Assembly (NCBI GenBank): GCA_944358445.1
Contig: CALVRC010000009.1
Coordinates: forward strand, 1-47,178
Direction: 5' to 3'
From: an uncultured Bacilli bacterium
Lineage (GTDB): Bacteria; Bacillota_I; Bacilli_A; RF39; UBA660
DNA: 47,178 bases
Shown here: positions 30,219 through 39,077 of the stretch, one piece after another
Position numbering within the stretch: the stretch's first letter is position 1
How the letters are laid out: each line of letters opens with the position of its first letter
Made by a program: the position numbers and the translations under genes
Notes under the pieces: model-generated
Databases searched by the model: none
What the model saw: the letters and a program-made list of their open reading frames with translations, nothing else
What the model was told of the DNA's origin: nothing

Positions 30219-30770
30219 CTATTTTAAAAGTAATTTTAAAGCTTCTTTAATTTGTTCTTCTATATCCAAAGAAGAATCAACATTTTTAACAACTTTATTT
30301 ATATCAGCATTTTTATAACCTAAACTCTTTAAAGCTTCCACTAATTCATCACTAACCTTAGTATTAACCTCATCTTGTTTAGCTAACTTTCCTTTTAAAT
30401 CCAATATAATTTGTCTAGCGACCTTATCCCCAATTTTAGGAAATTTTTTCAAATAAAGTATATTCTCTCTTTCAATCGCATCAACAATTCCATCAGGTGA
30501 ACCTAAAGCAAGCATCGGAAGAGCCATCTTACAACCAAGTCCCTTAACTGATGTAAGTTTTAAAAATAATTTCTTTTCATCAATAGTTTTAAAACCATAT
30601 AAAGTTATTTCATCTTCCCTAACGTGCTGATACAAATAAACAGTATATTCTTTATCAACATCAAAAGAATAAGGACTAGCAGTATATATTAAATACCCTA
30701 CTCCATTATTATCTAAAACAATATAATCACTTTCTATATCTTTAACAAATCCTTTTATATAAGCATACAT
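30219..30770 (-). CDS. ruvA: Holliday junction DNA-binding subunit RuvA (183 aa)
   Basis: Three-domain RuvA: OB-like N-terminus (MYAYIKGFVKDIESDYIVLDNN, VYLYQHVREDEITLYGF), helix-hairpin-helix pair (SVKGLGCKMALPMLA, FPKIGDKVARQIILDLKGKL) and a UBA-like C-terminal domain (ELVEALKSLGYKNADINKVV) that contacts RuvB. Targets RuvB to Holliday junctions. First gene of the ruvA-ruvB-queA-miaA unit. Its -10 is consensus, with an extended TGT element, and lacks an obvious LexA box. Confidence 0.97.
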   Translation of the reverse strand: MYAYIKGFVKDIESDYIVLDNNGVGYLIYTASPYSFDVDKEYTVYLYQHVREDEITLYGFKTIDEKKLFLKLTSVKGLGCKMALPMLALGSPDGIVDAIERENILYLKKFPKIGDKVARQIILDLKGKLAKQDEVNTKVSDELVEALKSLGYKNADINKVVKNVDSSLDIEEQIKEALKLLLK

Positions 30771-30785
30771 AATACCACCTATTTA

Positions 30786-30794
30786 ATTATAACA
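30786..30794 (-). promoter_or_regulatory. Extended -10 promoter of the ruvA operon
   Basis: Minus strand: TGT-TATAAT (30786-30794), 15 bases before the ruvA start, without a good -35 at the usual distance. Confidence 0.65.
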
Positions 30795-30805
30795 CGTCAA
30801 GTTTG

Positions 30806-30838
30806 AAAATAAAAGTCAACCTAAAATTTACGGTTGAC
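30806..30838 (-). terminator. Terminator of the fmt operon
   Basis: Minus-strand GTCAACC/GGTTGAC hairpin (30832-30838 and 30815-30821) followed by TTTTATTTT; overlaps the stop of the 102-aa membrane protein. Confidence 0.85.
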
Positions 30839-31129
30839 AAACTTTGAAAACATTAAACCTAAGAAAATCATATATATAATCACATATAGAAACATCACAA
30901 TATCATTAAACGTTCCCAAATCAAACGATTTAAGAATTGCTGGTATACTCTCTGGTATAAAATCAAAAAAACCAAATGCATTATCCTTAATTATATACGT
31001 CTTCAAATAAGTAACAATCCTTAAAAAAATATCAATCATAACAAAAGCATAAACAAATGCATTAAAATCCTTAAAAAATACAATTATAAGTATAAGTGTG
31101 ATTATAAGTACAATCACTGGTACAGTCAT
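30821..31129 (-). CDS. Small membrane protein, unknown (102 aa)
   Basis: Not recognised. Three hydrophobic segments: TVPVIVLIITLILIIVFF at the start, VYAFVMIDIFLRIVTYL after a short loop, and DIVMFLYVIIYMIFLGLMF near the C-terminus, which ends KFVNRKF. No signal peptide or enzyme motif. It overlaps the preceding gene by four bases (ATGA type), so the two are translationally coupled and probably act together. Last gene of the fmt unit. Confidence 0.72.
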   Translation of the reverse strand: MTVPVIVLIITLILIIVFFKDFNAFVYAFVMIDIFLRIVTYLKTYIIKDNAFGFFDFIPESIPAILKSFDLGTFNDIVMFLYVIIYMIFLGLMFSKFVNRKF

Positions 31130-31812
31130 AATACCCCTCCTATTAATTTATCATAATACTTCGTAAAATCTTCTACTTCACCATAAATATCAATAGTTAA
31201 AATACCATCATTATTTAATCCTCTAAAATTATAATAATTTGTTAAATCAATTTGATACATATAAACTTCACTATTTTTCTCATAAACCTTAACAATAATA
31301 TTATATTGATTAGCTAAACTCAAATCAGCCTCCACATCTACTTCATACAAATTTAAAAATCTAGAAAGTGGCACAGCATAATCCTTAGCATCACCATTCA
31401 TACTATAAGTTAAATTACCAATCAAATTATTAATCATACTCGGATTAATTTTTAATACACTTAAATTAAAATTCGGTATCAAAGTCATACTCTGATTTTT
31501 AACAAAATAAACACTTTCTCCATTATAGTAATAATGACTATTACCTATAACAAAATCTAATTTATCATCATAACTTTCACCAAAAACAGTTAAATTATTA
31601 TTAGTATATGTAAATTTATAATTAGAAACAATTTCATTAACATTACTAGAAGCATTATAATTTGAATTATCTGGTAAACTTCTAACAAAAACAATCAAAA
31701 TCACAAAAAATATAAGCCAAAAAATCAAAGAAGTTATTGGTCTTAACTTTGGATCAGCCCGCATTTCCTTAAATTTAACATAATAAGGATTCTCTTTTAT
31801 CTTTTTTAACAT
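31126..31812 (-). CDS. Single-pass membrane protein, unknown (228 aa)
   Basis: Not recognised. A charged cytoplasmic N-terminus (KKIKENPYYVKFKEMRADPK) precedes one membrane span (about 28-46, SLIFWLIFFVILIVFVRSL). The outer domain is about 180 residues, rich in Asn, Tyr and Val (NYKFTYTNNNLTVFGESYDD, GNLTYSMNGDAKDY), with likely beta structure. It lies one base after fmt and overlaps the small membrane protein that follows. The pair may form a membrane complex; function unknown. Confidence 0.72.
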   Translation of the reverse strand: MLKKIKENPYYVKFKEMRADPKLRPITSLIFWLIFFVILIVFVRSLPDNSNYNASSNVNEIVSNYKFTYTNNNLTVFGESYDDKLDFVIGNSHYYYNGESVYFVKNQSMTLIPNFNLSVLKINPSMINNLIGNLTYSMNGDAKDYAVPLSRFLNLYEVDVEADLSLANQYNIIVKVYEKNSEVYMYQIDLTNYYNFRGLNNDGILTIDIYGEVEDFTKYYDKLIGGVL

Positions 31813-31813
31813 C

Positions 31814-32773
31814 TTACTTCAAAATCTTTCCTATTAATTCTCCATGATAACCATTGATAAAATCAGTTGCCTTCATTCTTTTCTTTCCTTCAGGTTGAAT
31901 AACCGTAAAAACAACTTCTCCATTAGAACACTTAACACCAAAGCCATCTTGATAAATTGCTGTAATTTCACCTATCATAGCAAAATCATAACGCTTATCT
32001 GTTCTATAACATTCCCAAGCTTTAATTATCTTATCTTCAAATAAAAAATAAGCACCCGGCCATGAATTTAAACCTCTAACTTGATTAACAATCTTTCTCA
32101 TTGTCTTATTAAAATCAATCCTTTCATCTTTTCTACTTATATTAAATCCATATGTTACCTCTGATTCATCTTGTGGAATTCTTTTATTAGTGCCATCAAT
32201 TATACTAGGTAATGTTTCCAATAGTAAATCACGACCTAATATAGAAAGTTTATCATGCAAAGTAGAAGCCGTGTCTTCCTCACTAATTTCTATTTTTTTC
32301 TGACTTATCATATCTCCAGTATCCATACCTTCAGCCATATACATAATTGTTACACCAGTTTCACTATAACCATCAATAATTGCGTGATGAATGGGTGCTC
32401 CTCCACGTAACTTAGGCAAAAGCGAAGCATGAACATTAATACATCCAAGTTTTGGAATAAGTAACAGCTCAAGTGGCAATATTTGACCATAAGCACAAGT
32501 AATAATTAAATCAGGTCCTAAAGAATTTATCTCTTGCAAAGCTTCTTTAATCTTATTTGGTTGTAAACACAAAATATTATTTTTTAAAGCTACATTTTTG
32601 ACTGGTGAACATTTAACCTCCCCATGTCTTCCTACAGGCTTATCTGGCTGAGTCACTATAGCTCTAACTTTATATTTACTTATAAGACCTTCTAAAACAG
32701 GAACACTAAATTCTGGTGTACCCATAAAAATAATCACCGGATCTTTTTTTATCTCTATCTTATCAAAATCCAT
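31814..32773 (-). CDS. fmt: Methionyl-tRNA formyltransferase (319 aa)
   Basis: Formylates initiator Met-tRNA. Family features: PVIIFMGTPEFSVPVLEGLI at the start, the substrate-binding NVHASLLPKLRGGAPIHHAI, EGMDTGDM, and a C-terminal OB-like domain (VNQVRGLNSWPGAYFLFEDK). In many genomes def or priA is adjacent; here priA lies upstream, 164 bases away. First gene of a three-gene unit. Confidence 0.98.
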   Translation of the reverse strand: MDFDKIEIKKDPVIIFMGTPEFSVPVLEGLISKYKVRAIVTQPDKPVGRHGEVKCSPVKNVALKNNILCLQPNKIKEALQEINSLGPDLIITCAYGQILPLELLLIPKLGCINVHASLLPKLRGGAPIHHAIIDGYSETGVTIMYMAEGMDTGDMISQKKIEISEEDTASTLHDKLSILGRDLLLETLPSIIDGTNKRIPQDESEVTYGFNISRKDERIDFNKTMRKIVNQVRGLNSWPGAYFLFEDKIIKAWECYRTDKRYDFAMIGEITAIYQDGFGVKCSNGEVVFTVIQPEGKKRMKATDFINGYHGELIGKILK

Positions 32774-32937
32774 ACTATCACCTTAATATTAATTTTATCA
32801 CATTTTAAAATATTTAACTATACTTTTAACAAACATATTTATTTAATGATAATTGAAAAACTAAATAAATCATTACTATTTTGATTGGTGTATTTAAATT
32901 TTCATTTGAGTTATTTTAAAGAATATATCAAATTTTA
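32774..32937. other. 164-base AT-rich spacer between fmt and priA
   Basis: No gene. It contains a 9-bp inverted repeat ATTTATTTA/TAAATAAAT (32837-32845 and 32862-32870) with a 16-base loop and no following T run, so it is not a convincing terminator. Minus-strand TG-A-TAAAAT-like sequence near 32795 may be the fmt -10. Confidence 0.55.
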
Positions 32938-35082
32938 TTATATCTTTAATGGATTTAAATCAATATCCACATTAATCTTATTTTTATAATGCAACCTAAC
33001 AAACTCTAAACTATTCAAAATATCTTTGGTACTCTTAAACTTAATAATAATTTGAACATAATAAATATTATTTATCTTAGGCATGCTAGAAGATGCTGGA
33101 CCCAAAATAATATTATCTAAATTACTTTTTAAATAAGTAACTATTTTAGTAGCTTCAGCAAATACTTTATCATAATCTTTACCACTCACTTTAATCAAAC
33201 AAAGATTATAATATGGTGGGTATTTTAAAACCTTTCTAATTTTCATTTCCTCATTATAGAAACTTTCATAATCATTTTCCTTTGCATACAAAATACTATA
33301 GTGATTAACATTAAATCCTTGAATAATTACCTCACCCAATAGCTTATCTCTGCCTGCTCTTCCTGCTACTTGACTCAAAAGTTCATAAGTCCTCTCACTA
33401 CTTCTAAAATCAGGAATATTAAGTGATGCATCACCATTAATTACACATACTAAAGTAACCTTAGGAAAATCTAAACCTTTAGCTATCATCTGAGTTCCAA
33501 CCAAAACATTATATTTTTCATTTTTAAAATCATCAATTATTCTCTTATGTGCACCTTTATTTCTAGTTGTATCCTGATCCATTCTAATAACTCTGGCTTT
33601 CTCAAATTCTTTCTTAATTAAATTTTCAAGTTTTTCTGTTCCCATACCCAAAGCATTAATATTTTTGCTATGACACTCTGGACATTCAAATAATTTAGGT
33701 GCAGTATAATCACAGTAATGACACTTCATAATATTATGATTCTTATGATAAGTTAAAGGAATATCACAATTTGGACATTTATGAGTAAACCCACAAGTCT
33801 TGCACGTAATAACTGTTGAAAAACCTCTTCTATTAAGTAAAACTAAAACCTGCTCACCTTTGTTTAATCTATCTTTCATTTTTTCTTTAAAAATTTCAGA
33901 AAATACCCTATTACCTTTTTTAAATTCATCTTTCATATCGATCAAATATACCTTAGGTAAACTTTTATTAACTCTATTTTTCATAACCAAAAGTTCATAA
34001 ACCCCTGTTTTCACTCTAGTATAACTTTCAATACTAGGAGTCGCACTACCTAAAACAATAGGAATATCATACCTTTTTCCTCTTCTTAATGCAATATCAA
34101 TTGCATTATATCTAGGAATATTTTCTTGTTTATAAGTAGTTGAATGTTCTTCATCAACAATAATAATTCCCAAATTAGTAAAAGGAGCAAAAATCGCACT
34201 ACGAGCTCCTATAACAATAGAAACCTCTTTCCTTTCAATTTTTCTCCACTCATCATACTTCTCACCATTACTAAGCCCACTATGTAAAATAGCCACAACC
34301 TTACCAAACTGTTTCTTAAAAATCTCTACAACCTGCGGAGTTAAACTAATTTCTGGAACAAGTAAAATAGCTTCTTTTCCTTCTTTTAAAATCTTTTCAA
34401 TAAGTTTAATATAAACAACGGTTTTACCACTACCCGTAACGCCATGTAATAAATAAGGTTTAAACTTTCCGAATTTTATTTTCTTCAAAACATTTTCCTG
34501 TTCTTCTGTCAAAATATAATCTTTTTTTTCTATATTAACATCATCAACAGTCCTATAAACTTCTTTATCAAACTCTTCTAAATAACCGTTTTTTATAAGT
34601 GTTTGACAAGCCGAAGTAGAAATTTTGTTAGCTTCACTCTTCAAAACTTCTCCATTCTTTTTTACATAATCAAAAACTTCTTGCTGCTTAACAGTTTTAA
34701 AATCGCCATCCCTTATTACTTTTACAAACCTAACCATTTTTTTATTAATATTGTTTTTTTCTCTTGCTTTCAAAGCTCTAGGAAGCATCGTCTGATAAGC
34801 TAAAGTTAAAGATGATAATGTTTTCTTACTAATATATTTTCCTAGTTCTAACATTTCCTCATTTAAAACTGGTTTATCATCGACTAATTTAATTATATCC
34901 TTTACCTCATAGTCAAGTTCAACCTCATCATATATCTTCACAATAAAACCTTCAATTTTCCTAGGCCCAAAAGGAACTAAAGCCCTCATTCCTATATTGG
35001 CATTCATTCCATCTGGAATATGATAAGTAAAAGTTTTTTCATTACCCTTAGTAATAACTTCAACTAATACATCAGCAAACAC
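32938..35082 (-). CDS. priA: Primosomal helicase PriA (714 aa)
   Basis: Restarts stalled replication forks. N-terminal DNA-binding domain begins MFADVLVEVITKGNEKTFTY. Helicase motif I is HGVTGSGKTVVYIKLIEK near residue 217, motif II IVDEEHSTTYKQE. The zinc module has eight cysteines, in CKTCGFTHKCPNCDIPL and CHYCDYTAPKLFECPECHS. GLDFPKVTLVCVINGDASLN and QVAGRAGRDKLLG are motifs V and VI. Usual length for a Gram-positive PriA. Its promoter carries a LexA-like box, suggesting damage control of fork restart, an unusual target. Confidence 0.98.
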   Translation of the reverse strand: MFADVLVEVITKGNEKTFTYHIPDGMNANIGMRALVPFGPRKIEGFIVKIYDEVELDYEVKDIIKLVDDKPVLNEEMLELGKYISKKTLSSLTLAYQTMLPRALKAREKNNINKKMVRFVKVIRDGDFKTVKQQEVFDYVKKNGEVLKSEANKISTSACQTLIKNGYLEEFDKEVYRTVDDVNIEKKDYILTEEQENVLKKIKFGKFKPYLLHGVTGSGKTVVYIKLIEKILKEGKEAILLVPEISLTPQVVEIFKKQFGKVVAILHSGLSNGEKYDEWRKIERKEVSIVIGARSAIFAPFTNLGIIIVDEEHSTTYKQENIPRYNAIDIALRRGKRYDIPIVLGSATPSIESYTRVKTGVYELLVMKNRVNKSLPKVYLIDMKDEFKKGNRVFSEIFKEKMKDRLNKGEQVLVLLNRRGFSTVITCKTCGFTHKCPNCDIPLTYHKNHNIMKCHYCDYTAPKLFECPECHSKNINALGMGTEKLENLIKKEFEKARVIRMDQDTTRNKGAHKRIIDDFKNEKYNVLVGTQMIAKGLDFPKVTLVCVINGDASLNIPDFRSSERTYELLSQVAGRAGRDKLLGEVIIQGFNVNHYSILYAKENDYESFYNEEMKIRKVLKYPPYYNLCLIKVSGKDYDKVFAEATKIVTYLKSNLDNIILGPASSSMPKINNIYYVQIIIKFKSTKDILNSLEFVRLHYKNKINVDIDLNPLKI

Positions 35083-35110
35083 ATTATCACCACCTTACCT
35101 AGCTCCTATA

Positions 35111-35140
35111 ATTATACCACGCGAACACTTGTTTACACAA
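35111..35140 (-). promoter_or_regulatory. priA promoter with LexA-like box in the spacer
   Basis: Minus strand: TTGTGT (35135-35140), 18 bases, TATAAT (35111-35116) with TGG directly before it. The spacer and the last -35 base (35122-35135) read TAAACAAGTGTTCG, sharing AAC-N4-GTTCG with the Gram-positive LexA box and differing at its first two bases. The GTTCG and the TGG-TATAAT are placed almost as in the dinB promoter. Confidence 0.62.
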
Positions 35141-35149
35141 TATAAGAAA

Positions 35150-35180
35150 GAAAAAATCACTAACTTAAAAGATGTGACTT
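35150..35180 (-). terminator. Terminator of the beta-lactamase-fold gene
   Basis: Minus-strand AAGTCAC/GTGATTT (35174-35180 and 35154-35160) pairs with one G-U, then a T-rich tail. Loop of 13 bases, so moderately stable. Confidence 0.5.
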
Positions 35181-36179
35181 TTCCAAACAATAATTTTCTT
35201 TTTCTTTATAATACATTTGATTAAATTCTATTGATAATTTATGAGTTTGTAAAAACAAATTTTTCATTGTATCAGAATATCCTAAAGTACTTGTAATAGA
35301 AAGAGCAAAAGGATGATTCGTAAAATTTAATGAAACATCATTATAATATCCACCACCTTCTACATACTCTCCATACTTATGAGCAACTTCTATATCACCA
35401 CTCTTAACATATTCTAAATTAGCTGAATTCTTCATATCATCAACTAATTTTTTTGCATTTTCCTTACCAGTTAAATAATATTTATAAACTTCTTTAATAT
35501 ATCCATTACCTAAAGAAGGCGATAAATTTCCAAAATTATCAGAATATTTAATATTATAACCTAAATTAGCCCAATATTCTTTAACAACATTCCTGCCACC
35601 TAATTCATCTAAAAGCATTGAATACCCAATATTATCGCTATATTTAATTGTATATTCTAAAACCGTACCTATTTTATATTTTGTTCCAACACTATCTTTT
35701 TTAATAATCCCACTACCACTAGCTTTATATTTAGCTAAATAAGTAAGCTCTTTATTTAAATCTAACTTTCCTTCATCAGCTTGTTTATAAGCATATAAAA
35801 CAGCTGGAAGTTTAGTGACACTAGCAGCATAAAGTTCCTTTTCTTCATCTTCACCAAAACTATAATCACTCTCTAAATCAGTATACATAAAATTCGCACT
35901 TACACCATTATATAAATCTATAATTTCATTCTTCTTATTAATTAATTCTTCACTAAAATCTTCTTCTTTTAAAACATCATTATCCATACATTTTTTAAAT
36001 GATTCAGTATTTTTAGTAATATTTTCAGTAATATTATCAAATAATTTACCTGCTTCATTACTAAAACCGCCATTAGAAAAGAAAGATATATAAATAATCA
36101 ATCCAATTATAACAAGTAAAACAAATAAAAATACATAAAAAGATTTTTTCATTTTTTTCTTTTTTCTTAACTTACTCAT
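35160..36179 (-). CDS. Membrane-anchored serine hydrolase, class A beta-lactamase fold (339 aa)
   Basis: A basic N-terminus and one membrane span (about 13-35) anchor an outer domain with penicillin-binding motifs: SVTK at 120-123 (AASVTKLPAV), SDN at 181-183 (IKYSDNIGYS) and KYG at 268-270 (AHKYGEY), the KTG equivalent. Order and spacing fit the class A beta-lactamase or the related PBP fold; the last motif is KYG rather than KTG. Many such Gram-positive proteins act on peptidoglycan rather than inactivate antibiotics, so I do not call this a resistance gene. Confidence 0.82.
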   Translation of the reverse strand: MSKLRKKKKMKKSFYVFLFVLLVIIGLIIYISFFSNGGFSNEAGKLFDNITENITKNTESFKKCMDNDVLKEEDFSEELINKKNEIIDLYNGVSANFMYTDLESDYSFGEDEEKELYAASVTKLPAVLYAYKQADEGKLDLNKELTYLAKYKASGSGIIKKDSVGTKYKIGTVLEYTIKYSDNIGYSMLLDELGGRNVVKEYWANLGYNIKYSDNFGNLSPSLGNGYIKEVYKYYLTGKENAKKLVDDMKNSANLEYVKSGDIEVAHKYGEYVEGGGYYNDVSLNFTNHPFALSITSTLGYSDTMKNLFLQTHKLSIEFNQMYYKEKENYCLEKSHLLS

Positions 36180-36244
36180 TGTACTTCACCATTTTAATTA
36201 TACAAACAAATTAATATAATTTAAAGTTTTTTTTGAAAATTTAC

Positions 36245-36272
36245 AAAAAAGAATATCTAAAAATAAATATTC
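36245..36272 (-). terminator. Terminator after the Rpn remnant
   Basis: Minus-strand GAATAT/ATATTC hairpin (36267-36272 and 36251-36256) followed by TTTTTTG. Confidence 0.72.
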
Positions 36273-36281
36273 ATAATTAAT

Positions 36282-36623
36282 TTACAATTTTTGAATTTCA
36301 GCAATTATTAGACCAGTAGTTTTTGAAATATTTTCTATACTCATTTTCATATTAAGTAAATTTTTTGCAATCTGTATTTTTTCTAAAGCGCCTATTTCAA
36401 TACCTTCTCTTCTTCCTATCTCTTTAAATGTATTATTTATCTTCCTCATATCTTCTTCAACTGATAAAAATTGTTTATATCTCTTATTGTTATTTAAACC
36501 TTCTATCTTTTCCTTAAACTCTGTCATATATTTATCACCTGTCCCCGCCTTTTTAAGCTCTTCATTATCAAAGTCAAATATGGCTAAAAACTCATATTCT
36601 TTATTTATTCTTTCTTCTAACTC
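36282..36623 (-). pseudogene. C-terminal fragment of an Rpn-family gene
   Basis: The frame is open from 36623, right after a TAG at 36624-36626, to the stop at 36282, without a start codon until an internal ATG at 36527. It reads ELEERINKEYEFLAIFDF, FKEKIEGLNNNKRYKQFL, VEEDMRKINNTFKEIGRREG and ends IENISKTTGLIIAEIQKL. This is the helical C-terminal part of Rpn/PD-(D/E)XK proteins, as in the EGHEKG and DISDISKFTDLDENEIKKL segments at 17426-18415. The nuclease domain is missing. The internal ATG has only a weak upstream site (GGTGA at 36537-36541), so a small protein from it is possible but unlikely to cut DNA. Confidence 0.7.
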
Positions 36624-36744
36624 CTACATAAATTAATATACGATTATTTTTTCTTATTCCCTTTTTTCAAACAAAAAAATCAAAAAATAAATAATTCTTT
36701 GATTTAATTTAGTAATAAAGTTTTATACCAACTTCTTAATTTGG

Positions 36745-36769
36745 CAAAAAAAAGAAATCTTATTTCTTT
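36745..36769 (-). terminator. Terminator of tig
   Basis: Minus-strand AAAGAAAT/ATTTCTTT hairpin (36762-36769 and 36751-36758) followed by a T run. It overlaps the tig stop codon. Confidence 0.82.
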
Positions 36770-38013
36770 AAGATTTCCATAGCTTGACGCATTCTCATAT
36801 CATATTTAACAATATCAAGTCCACCAAATGCACTTAAGAATTCATCTTCTTTCATTTGGTATTTTTCAGCTAACTTTTTAGCTTCTTCTTTAGCCTCTTT
36901 ATCATCAATTTCAATTTTTTCTTCTTTAGCAATTTCTTCAAGCATTAATCTATAAGTAATTCTCTTAATAGCTTCAGGTCTCATTTGATCTTTTAAAGCT
37001 TGTTCATCAGAGTTTGTAAATTGATAAAACTGTTCAATAGTAATTCCTTGCATTTTCAAATGATCGGCATATTGCTGAACCATTCTATCTAACTCTTCAT
37101 TAATCATTGCTTCTGGAACATCAACTTTAACATTTTTAGCAGCAGCTTCTAATAAGTCATCTAAATATTTATTTTCAGCCTCCATTTCTTTACGGGCTAA
37201 AATATTTTCAGAAACTTGAGCTTCTAACTCTTCTTTAGTATTAATTCCTTCCATACCTAAATCATCAAAGAAATCTTTATCTAATTCTGGAATCTTAACT
37301 TCCTTAACCTCATGAACAGTAACTTTAAATATAGCCTCTTTACCCTTCAAATCTTCAGCATGATAATCTTCTGGGAAAGTAACCTTAACATCTTTTTTAT
37401 CACCAGATTTAAGTCCAACTAATTGTTCTTCAAATCCTGGAATAAAAGTTCCGCTACCAATTTTTAAAGAATAATTTTCAGATTTTCCACCATCAAATGC
37501 CTTATCATCAACAAAACCTTCAAAATCAATAACAGCTATATCTCCATTTTCAATTTTTCCTTCTTTAATCACATCTTCAGCATATCTTTCACGCATATGA
37601 TAAATCGCATCTTCTATTTCCTCTGTCTCAGCTTTTACTTCATCCTTTTTAATTCCTAAACCCTTATATTTACCAAGTTTAACCTCAGGTCTAGTTGTTA
37701 AAGTAAATAAGAAGACAATTTTTTCATCATTAACATCTTTTAAAGCTATATCAGGACGAGCTACTAACTCCTTAACATCATCAGCATGCTCCTTTAATAA
37801 TTTTTGATATGCCATATCTGCTGCACTATCAGCTGCATCCATATATAAAGATTGTTTACCATATTTCTTAATAAACACATCTTTTGGAGCCTTACCAGGT
37901 CTAAAACCATCAATTTTAGCATTTCTATTAGCTTTCTTAAAAGCTTTGTCTAATGCTTCTTCCCATTCTTTTCCAACAATTTCAATTTCAATTTCTTTTT
38001 CACTTTTTGCCAT
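36760..38013 (-). CDS. tig: Trigger factor (417 aa)
   Basis: Ribosome-bound chaperone and peptidyl-prolyl isomerase. The ribosome-binding signature is GFRPGKAPKDVFIKKYG near residue 37. The FKBP-type domain spans NGDIAVIDFEGFVDDKAFDGGK through FPEDYHAEDLKGKEAIFKVTVH. The helical arm domain carries KDFFDDLG, NKYLDDLLEAAAKNVKVDVP and ends RQAMEILKK. Length is slightly below the E. coli protein. Its start lies 13 bases after mraY. Confidence 0.98.
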   Translation of the reverse strand: MAKSEKEIEIEIVGKEWEEALDKAFKKANRNAKIDGFRPGKAPKDVFIKKYGKQSLYMDAADSAADMAYQKLLKEHADDVKELVARPDIALKDVNDEKIVFLFTLTTRPEVKLGKYKGLGIKKDEVKAETEEIEDAIYHMRERYAEDVIKEGKIENGDIAVIDFEGFVDDKAFDGGKSENYSLKIGSGTFIPGFEEQLVGLKSGDKKDVKVTFPEDYHAEDLKGKEAIFKVTVHEVKEVKIPELDKDFFDDLGMEGINTKEELEAQVSENILARKEMEAENKYLDDLLEAAAKNVKVDVPEAMINEELDRMVQQYADHLKMQGITIEQFYQFTNSDEQALKDQMRPEAIKRITYRLMLEEIAKEEKIEIDDKEAKEEAKKLAEKYQMKEDEFLSAFGGLDIVKYDMRMRQAMEILKK

Positions 38014-38026
38014 ATTCTAATCCTCC

Positions 38027-39019
38027 TTATATCCACACACCAAAGCCGATTGCGACCATACTAAGTAATAAACCAGCTGACCAAAATAATCTAACAACAT
38101 CTGACTCACTCCATCCAAGTTTTTCAAAATGATGATGAAGCGGAGCCATCAATAAAACTTTAGTGTGAAATTTACTTATTGCAATCCATTGAATAATAAC
38201 ACTGAGTGTCTCAATAACAAACACGCCAGCTACAATAATTAATGTAACCTCATGATTAGTAATAATTGCTACACTAGCAAGTGCAGCTCCTAAAGACAAA
38301 GATCCAGTATCACCCATAAATATCTTAGCAGGATAACAATTATAAACCAAAAATCCAACTAATGATCCAACTAAAACAAAGCAAAATATTGCAATAGATT
38401 CGTTTCCAGAAGCCCAATTGGCTCCCCAAGTAATAATACCAAAAGCAAAGAAAGCTATAGCTGAAAGTCCTCCAGCGAGTCCATCTAAACCATCAGTAAT
38501 ATTCACCGCATTACTACTACCAACTAAAACGAAGAGTAAAAACATTCCATAAAGCCATCCTAAATCAAGCTTTATACCTAAAGTATGAATATCAACGATT
38601 GGTTCATTACCACTACTTAAAAACATATAGAAAAATACTAATGCCACAATTATTTGTAAAACTAACTTCCAAAATATACTGAGTCCTTCGTTAGTGTGTC
38701 TTTTTATAATTAAATAATCATCGACATACCCAAATATAGCATATGCCACAAAGACAAATAATACGATAAATAAGTTAGTCGAAAATTCGACTTTCCCTGT
38801 AAGCACCAGGGCTATCATTATAAGTACCGTTGGAATAATAAATATTATACCACCAGTCGTTGGCGTTCCATTTTTCTTTTTATGTCTTTCTCCTAATGTA
38901 TTACTAACTTGCTGTCTAATATGTTTTTTCTTCAGCCATTTAATAGCAAAATAGCCAAAAACAACTGAGACTGAGAAACCTAACATAATTGACAGTACAG
39001 CTTTGGCTAATACTAACAT
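38027..39019 (-). CDS. mraY: Phospho-MurNAc-pentapeptide transferase MraY (330 aa)
   Basis: Makes lipid I by joining UDP-MurNAc-pentapeptide to undecaprenyl phosphate, on the inner membrane face. Ten hydrophobic segments and the family motifs GTPTTGGI, FGYVDD, AVNITDGLDGLAGG (catalytic Asp residues), PAKIFMGDTGSLSLGA and MAPLHHHFEKLG. Usual length. It is followed by tig, not by murD and ftsW as in standard division-cell-wall clusters, so the dcw cluster is broken up here. Confidence 0.98.
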   Translation of the reverse strand: MLVLAKAVLSIMLGFSVSVVFGYFAIKWLKKKHIRQQVSNTLGERHKKKNGTPTTGGIIFIIPTVLIMIALVLTGKVEFSTNLFIVLFVFVAYAIFGYVDDYLIIKRHTNEGLSIFWKLVLQIIVALVFFYMFLSSGNEPIVDIHTLGIKLDLGWLYGMFLLFVLVGSSNAVNITDGLDGLAGGLSAIAFFAFGIITWGANWASGNESIAIFCFVLVGSLVGFLVYNCYPAKIFMGDTGSLSLGAALASVAIITNHEVTLIIVAGVFVIETLSVIIQWIAISKFHTKVLLMAPLHHHFEKLGWSESDVVRLFWSAGLLLSMVAIGFGVWI

Positions 39020-39041
39020 ATCCTCATCTCCAAGCAGTACA

Positions 39042-39071
39042 ATTATACCATTTTTTAATATATTTTGTACA
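39042..39071 (-). promoter_or_regulatory. Promoter of mraY-tig
   Basis: Minus strand: TGTACA (39066-39071), 18 bases, TATAAT (39042-39047) with an extended TGG before it. Confidence 0.7.
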
Positions 39072-39077
39072 TATTAT

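Noticed and set aside
35160-36179. Antibiotic-inactivating beta-lactamase
   Set aside because: The fold motifs are there, but the third motif is KYG and no known beta-lactamase segment is recognised; a cell-wall hydrolase role is as likely.
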